38,015 bases of DNA from Saprospiraceae bacterium (GTDB taxonomy: Bacteria > Bacteroidota > Bacteroidia > Chitinophagales > Saprospiraceae): contig JALHLK010000048.1 in NCBI GenBank assembly GCA_022844565.1, positions 1-38,015 of the forward strand. The letters are read 5' to 3'. The notes beneath the pieces were generated by a model. The model saw nothing but the letters and a program-made list of their open reading frames with translations. It did no database searches and was not told the DNA's origin. A program made the position numbers and the translations under genes. Below, piece by piece: positions 33,713-38,015 of the stretch (its first letter is position 1; each line of letters begins with the position of its first letter).

Positions 33713-33740
33713 CAAAGATAAGGAAATGTTGGGAAGTCAA
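33713..33740 (-). promoter_or_regulatory. Promoter of the U32 gene
   Basis: On the minus strand, TTG (33738-33740) and TATCTTTG (33713-33720) are 17 bases apart, a complete -33/-7 pair, 22 bases before the first ATG. The rest of 33741-33961 holds no gene. Confidence 0.6.
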
Positions 33741-33961
33741 TAAAGATATTGTCCGGTTAAAGTTACGATTTCATAATTTCATTTATTACAAAATCGTTAG
33801 GAGCTGTAAAGAAATAACATATACATTTTGACTCAGTCTTTTGCGCTTTTTCTTTGTTATAAATTCGCCAAGTAACTAAGGCTATTCTCCTATTTGATGT
33901 CTCGAAAAAAAAATAACTACTACGTTAAATTTGTACACTTAATTTCTTTACTGTTCCTAGA

Positions 33962-35863
33962 CTAACTTTTTTTGATAAGAATAATTTTTCCCGTTTCCAG
34001 TTTATTTACTTCCTTACATACTCTGATGTATTTTTGATAAGCATCTTTTGAAAAAGTTCCAGGTTTATATGTACAAGTTCTTTTATATACAACTTGATTT
34101 TCGTTTTGCTCAATTGTAGCTTCGTAATTTAGAAAATCTGATATTACTTTTTCTGTTTTAAATGGAAGATTTTCAAGTTTAAAGTTTTCTGGGATTTCAT
34201 AAAAAATTTTTATATTATCTGAATAATCATAGTCTAGTGTAAATGAATCTAAGGTTACAGAGTCAGCTTTGGGTTGCAGTGAAATGCGGTCAATAATGTT
34301 TGCATTGAAGAATAATCTGTTACCAGAATAACTGCCAATTTTGTGAATATCAAAATGTGTTGCTATATGAGCTTTTGGTTCTTTTGTATCAAAATCCAAA
34401 CTTATGCTCTTAAAATTTTGTGGGTTTGCATCTATATAGTTTTGAATAAATTTTTCTTTTTGGGACTGATTAAGGTTATCAGAATAGTATCTGATGTAAT
34501 CATGGCTGGTTCCTGTAACGTCAATATTTAGATCTACCACAGCACCTACGTTTACGTCTATCTTAACATTAGCTAAGGAAGTGTAACCGCTTGCGAAATC
34601 TTGCGATTTAGGTGTGTTGACTAGCTTTCCTCCACTTTCTTTTATCAACAATGAGCTACGGTCCATATTGTCTTTTCCAATATACCCCAAAGGAAGACTT
34701 TTTGAGGTACATTCCAACCATATGTCTTCACTTTCGATATATAATATAGCGTGATTAAATTTAGGAGACACAAAATCATCGGGAATAAGTGATTTGCTTG
34801 ACTCATCTCTATATATCAACGCCCAACAAGATTCAATTCCAACTTCATTTAACAAAGCTTGAGTAAAATTTGTTAAAGCCTTACAATCACCAAAAGAGTT
34901 TTTATTTACATAATTGATGTCATGGGATTTGAAGCCGCCAATGCCTAACATTACATTGACATATCTCATTTTGGACTTCACATAGTCATAAATTAAATTT
35001 ATCTTTTCTCTTTTATCACTCGTTGAACCTATTATGGTTTTAGCCAATTTTTGAATCTCAGGGCTTGGTGACCTAGTATTTTTATTAAGGTCAAAAATAA
35101 ATTTTGAATAATCCTGCCATTTATTCATACTTCCTTGAGTACCTTCTACTACGAAAGTACTAGGTGATATTAAAACAACTGGAATAATTGTGTTAATGTC
35201 TTGGTATGGTTGGTATTTTAACGCTGGATTATTTTCAGTTTTCCATTCAAAATATCGGTATTTTATATCTTCATACTTTTGTTCCTGTATATTGGTATTT
35301 ACATTCTTGTAGTTTATGCTTTGGGATCTGGGTATCGCTACTGTAAAAGTTTGTTTTTCTATGCTTTGTTCAAATGATTCTTGGATATAAAAATTGGGAT
35401 AAAAAAAATTAAACTTTTCCTCCATTTCATACTCTAAGTCTATAGTCATGGGAAACTCTAATTCTTTGATTTCTAAATACATCGTCCGATAATTAGAAAA
35501 AAAGGTTGAATAATCACTATCAGCAATGTTTAAAAAATCCTTTTTTTTATAACTCTTTAATAGCTTACCATCTTTATCGTAAACCTTTACATCAACATTT
35601 TGAATTTTTTTTAAATCAGAGTAATCCAGAGTAATTGTACGTTCACTACTATTTTTTTCTAAAATTGTATAAACTTTCTTATAATTTTTTATAGAGTTAC
35701 TTTCGTCTAAAACAGTATACTTTACCGTCTTTTGTCGCACAACTTCTTTCGCGTTTAGTTTAAGTTGGGGTGCTATTCTATCAATAGACCATTCATTTAT
35801 CGAGAATCCTGAAAATGGCAGGTATAAAAATAATATTAAAGCTGAATAAGATTTTGTTTTCAT
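33962..35863 (-). CDS. DUF3857 / transglutaminase-like exported protein
   Basis: This 633-residue protein has a signal peptide (SALILFLYLPFSGFS), an N-terminal DUF3857 beta domain (about 40-230), a transglutaminase-like core (about 270-400) and a C-terminal DUF2569/DUF3858-like beta domain. The putative catalytic Cys is C327 in FGDCKAL and His is H371 in FNHAIL. The third position is in WLECTSKSLPLGYI, where a Glu or Cys stands instead of the usual Asp. It is probably periplasmic or outer-membrane associated; substrate unknown. It is the second gene of a pair, 19 bases after a paralogue of the same length. Confidence 0.85.
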   Translation of the reverse strand: MKTKSYSALILFLYLPFSGFSINEWSIDRIAPQLKLNAKEVVRQKTVKYTVLDESNSIKNYKKVYTILEKNSSERTITLDYSDLKKIQNVDVKVYDKDGKLLKSYKKKDFLNIADSDYSTFFSNYRTMYLEIKELEFPMTIDLEYEMEEKFNFFYPNFYIQESFEQSIEKQTFTVAIPRSQSINYKNVNTNIQEQKYEDIKYRYFEWKTENNPALKYQPYQDINTIIPVVLISPSTFVVEGTQGSMNKWQDYSKFIFDLNKNTRSPSPEIQKLAKTIIGSTSDKREKINLIYDYVKSKMRYVNVMLGIGGFKSHDINYVNKNSFGDCKALTNFTQALLNEVGIESCWALIYRDESSKSLIPDDFVSPKFNHAILYIESEDIWLECTSKSLPLGYIGKDNMDRSSLLIKESGGKLVNTPKSQDFASGYTSLANVKIDVNVGAVVDLNIDVTGTSHDYIRYYSDNLNQSQKEKFIQNYIDANPQNFKSISLDFDTKEPKAHIATHFDIHKIGSYSGNRLFFNANIIDRISLQPKADSVTLDSFTLDYDYSDNIKIFYEIPENFKLENLPFKTEKVISDFLNYEATIEQNENQVVYKRTCTYKPGTFSKDAYQKYIRVCKEVNKLETGKIILIKKS

Positions 35864-35882
35864 GAATCTGTAATTTAACCTC

Positions 35883-37784
35883 TTAAACTTTTTTCTTCAA
35901 GACAATCATTTCATTTGATCGATTGATAATTTCTTCGTAAATTGTTTTCACTTCTTTATATACATCTTCGAATATGAAATACTCATTTATACCAATTTTA
36001 CGATTCACAGTGATACTAGGCCCAGTATTTGTAAAGGAAATCATAAATGAGATTTCTCGCTTCGTAGTTGCCATATTGATGTTTTTAGGCAAACTTTCTA
36101 TTTCATATCCTTCAGGTATTGCAAAAGCTAAAATATAGTTTTCTGAAGTAATATTTTTAAAGTTGATAGGAGAGTCTCTATCTGGGTCTTTAAATGGATT
36201 CTCAGAAAAAAAAGTTAAGAAATTTATAGGGACATAAATTTTATCATCTGATTCGATGACAATATTTTCATAATTAAAATCAAAACCTACTCTGCATTCC
36301 TTTTTAAGATTATCGTTGGAAATCATTTTATAATCATTCATCTTAAATTCACCTTCATCCTTTTTCATTCTTTCAATCCAATGCTTACCTTCTTTATCAT
36401 TTTCGTACTTAGCAGATTCATCTGCATAGGCCAAAGTGTTTAACTTCATAGACATTTTACCTTGTATATTTTTTTCCTCATTCAATGCAATATTTATTGA
36501 ATACACACTTTTACTTTCTTGTATAGGAATTTCTACCCATTCAAACGAGTTTTCAGTAATCATCAATGCTTCAGGTACTAAATCCTCCTCACCGATTATA
36601 CCAAAAGGCATATCTTTGTAAACAGCATCAAAAAAAATATTTTTATTGTCAATTTGAACTATCCCAAAGGTATGACCAAAATTTTCCATATCAGGATAGT
36701 ATTTATTGATCCCACCCTCACTAACAGGATTAGAAACCAATGGATAAGCTTTTAAACCACTAAGTCTCATTAAATTTATTGCCGCAGCATTGATCGCAGC
36801 ACTATTGCCTTTTTTTAGTTCAAAACTCTTGTCTCCACTTTGCATAGGATACAACCTAAAGTTTTCATCCCAAGTAATGTTATCTTTTACATATTCATAA
36901 ATGTAGGCTGCTTTTTCAAAGTCAGTTGCTTTGTTGTTTAATTCACTAGATACTTGATTCCATAAATTATCAGTTGATGATTTACTAAAAAACTTGTTGT
37001 AAAAATCGCTATCTTTTCTCAATATCTCTACTACTTCTTTCCAATCAGCTAGATATGGTTCTAGGATTCCACTAGTATTTTTGTATCTCGAAAGTTGAAA
37101 TTTCACCTTACATGCATAGTCTTGCGGTCTATCATTATATGGTGCTTGCTTTATTGACTTCAAATTATTAACTATATATAATTGATCAATTTGCCTCACG
37201 TAAGAAAATTTTTGAAATAAAGGTCGATATTCCAATGTTTCATAAGGTACAAATAATAGTTGAGAATTTCTAGTTGGTATACTTTTTTGAAAATACCAGT
37301 CTCTTGTGCTTGCTAATTTATTTGATTGCAATTTGTATCTATATTCTATTATACATCCAACCTGAAGATTCGGGCAAGTTATTTTCTTTTTCATCCAGGT
37401 GTTGTTTACTTTTTCTGTAAAAATATTATCACCCTTTAGCTTTGTTATTGTTCCGTCTACTTGAATTACTTGTACATCAAGTCCAGAAATACTTTCATCT
37501 TTATCCCTATAGGAGATTTCAAATTCTCCTTGCTCAAAGCCAGCTTGAGTAAACACTTTAATACGTTTATGAACTTCTTGGTAGGTATTTAATCCCGAAG
37601 CAGCTCCAAAATAAATTTGGCAGGTTTCATCTAAAACCATCGCTTCTGCCCCTTTTTCAAAATCGCATTCCTTTAAATTTAAGTCTTCAGGAGGAATTTT
37701 GCCAAACTTTAGACCTACAAATTTTTGTGCATCAAGGTTGATCAAAGTTTTTAAAAGGAATAGAATTAAAAGTACCTTTTTCAT
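35883..37784 (-). CDS. DUF3857 / transglutaminase-like exported protein, Cys-to-Ser variant
   Basis: This 633-residue paralogue of the downstream gene has a signal peptide (LLILFLLKTLINLDAQ), a DUF3857 domain (about 45-250) and a transglutaminase-like core (about 285-400). The catalytic Cys position is Ser: S328 in KKGNSAAIN. His (H371, FGHTFGI) and Asp (D386, FFDAVYKDMPFGI) are kept. So it may bind rather than cleave or cross-link. Bacteroidota DUF3857 proteins often have GNSADIN here, so this is a subfamily trait rather than a recent mutation. It is the first gene of the pair; upstream 128 bases contain no clear promoter. Confidence 0.85.
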   Translation of the reverse strand: MKKVLLILFLLKTLINLDAQKFVGLKFGKIPPEDLNLKECDFEKGAEAMVLDETCQIYFGAASGLNTYQEVHKRIKVFTQAGFEQGEFEISYRDKDESISGLDVQVIQVDGTITKLKGDNIFTEKVNNTWMKKKITCPNLQVGCIIEYRYKLQSNKLASTRDWYFQKSIPTRNSQLLFVPYETLEYRPLFQKFSYVRQIDQLYIVNNLKSIKQAPYNDRPQDYACKVKFQLSRYKNTSGILEPYLADWKEVVEILRKDSDFYNKFFSKSSTDNLWNQVSSELNNKATDFEKAAYIYEYVKDNITWDENFRLYPMQSGDKSFELKKGNSAAINAAAINLMRLSGLKAYPLVSNPVSEGGINKYYPDMENFGHTFGIVQIDNKNIFFDAVYKDMPFGIIGEEDLVPEALMITENSFEWVEIPIQESKSVYSINIALNEEKNIQGKMSMKLNTLAYADESAKYENDKEGKHWIERMKKDEGEFKMNDYKMISNDNLKKECRVGFDFNYENIVIESDDKIYVPINFLTFFSENPFKDPDRDSPINFKNITSENYILAFAIPEGYEIESLPKNINMATTKREISFMISFTNTGPSITVNRKIGINEYFIFEDVYKEVKTIYEEIINRSNEMIVLKKKV

Positions 37785-37912
37785 AGTGAATAGTTGTTTT
37801 ACGTTTACAGCTGGGAATTGTATAGACTTTATTTCTTTTTCGAGTTTCTCCTTTCAATATAATTGTAAATGATTAAAAAGATTAACCTTTACTAACTTAA
37901 CGTGAATAATGT

Positions 37913-38015
37913 TTAAGCTGCTGTCAAAAAGGGTTTAAAAGAGTCAAGTTCGTGCTTGATTTTGATGCTTGGTTTTTTTTCAAAGGTTTGATAAGCAACT
38001 AAAGCTGAAATAGCA
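37913..38015 (-). CDS. 3' end of an unidentified gene (partial)
   Basis: The minus-strand frame is open from the window edge for 33 codons to the TAA at 37913-37915. It reads ISALVAYQTFEKKPSIK and ends SFKPFLTAA. Codon use resembles the neighbours, but the fragment is too short to assign. Its direction matches the DUF3857 pair, 128 bases away. Confidence 0.4.
   Translation of the reverse strand, partial: AISALVAYQTFEKKPSIKIKHELDSFKPFLTAA

Overview
The window reads as a chromosomal segment of a low-G+C member of the Bacteroidota, probably a Saprospira- or Chitinophaga-like lineage. The reasons are: a type IX secretion (CHU_C, type B) sorting domain, promoters of the TTG / TAnnTTTG form, a bacillithiol gene (bshB1), paired DUF3857 transglutaminase-like proteins, a GH106-type lipoprotein glycosidase, and the absence of clear Shine-Dalgarno sites. 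Every assignment comes from reading motifs by eye; no database search was run.

Region 1 (1-3630) is accessory DNA. It holds a 131-bp attC-like palindrome, an IS91-type unit with a tyrosine recombinase overlapping a HUH/Y1 transposase, a nested hairpin repeat that recurs in degraded form at 16084, a GNAT acetyltransferase, and a twice-broken XRE regulator. Region 2 (3631-6032) is an osmC - MDR reductase - DJ-1/PfpI operon for peroxide and electrophile defence. After a gene-poor stretch with repeats (6033-6900) come a GH106-type glycosidase and a short unknown gene. Region 3 (10271-15600, minus strand) is a stress block: katG, an ArsC/Spx-like protein, a YihY/BrkB membrane protein, a lipoprotein that is 25% methionine, and a small secreted protein with a frameshift.

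The main discovery is a putative uncharacterised regulon joining regions 2 and 3. Four intergenic sites carry two direct copies of AAT(T/C)ATGTAA exactly 21 bp apart, followed at an identical distance (22 bp) by a TAnnTTTG-like -7 box. They precede osmC, katG, the ArsC-like gene and the small secreted gene. The geometry suggests an activator occupying the -33 position. Its gene is not recognisable in the window.

Region 4 (17473-18109) is a dead RelE/ParE-type toxin-antitoxin pair. A 172-bp MITE-like element with 15-bp inverted ends and a 5-bp target duplication sits inside the antitoxin; removing it restores an exact 71-codon frame. The toxin has an in-frame TGA. A fragment of the same element lies at 6310-6380.

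Region 5 (18166-38015) is mostly housekeeping. It contains mutY - M29 aminopeptidase - hflX; a Lon-N-domain protein - pepT - T9SS surface protein cluster; a four-gene lptF/G - lipoprotein - sterol-desaturase - bshB1 operon; an Rpn/PD-(D/E)XK nuclease with a TTG start; a U32 (RlhA-like) protein; two tandem 633-residue DUF3857 proteins; and the 3' end of an unidentified gene.
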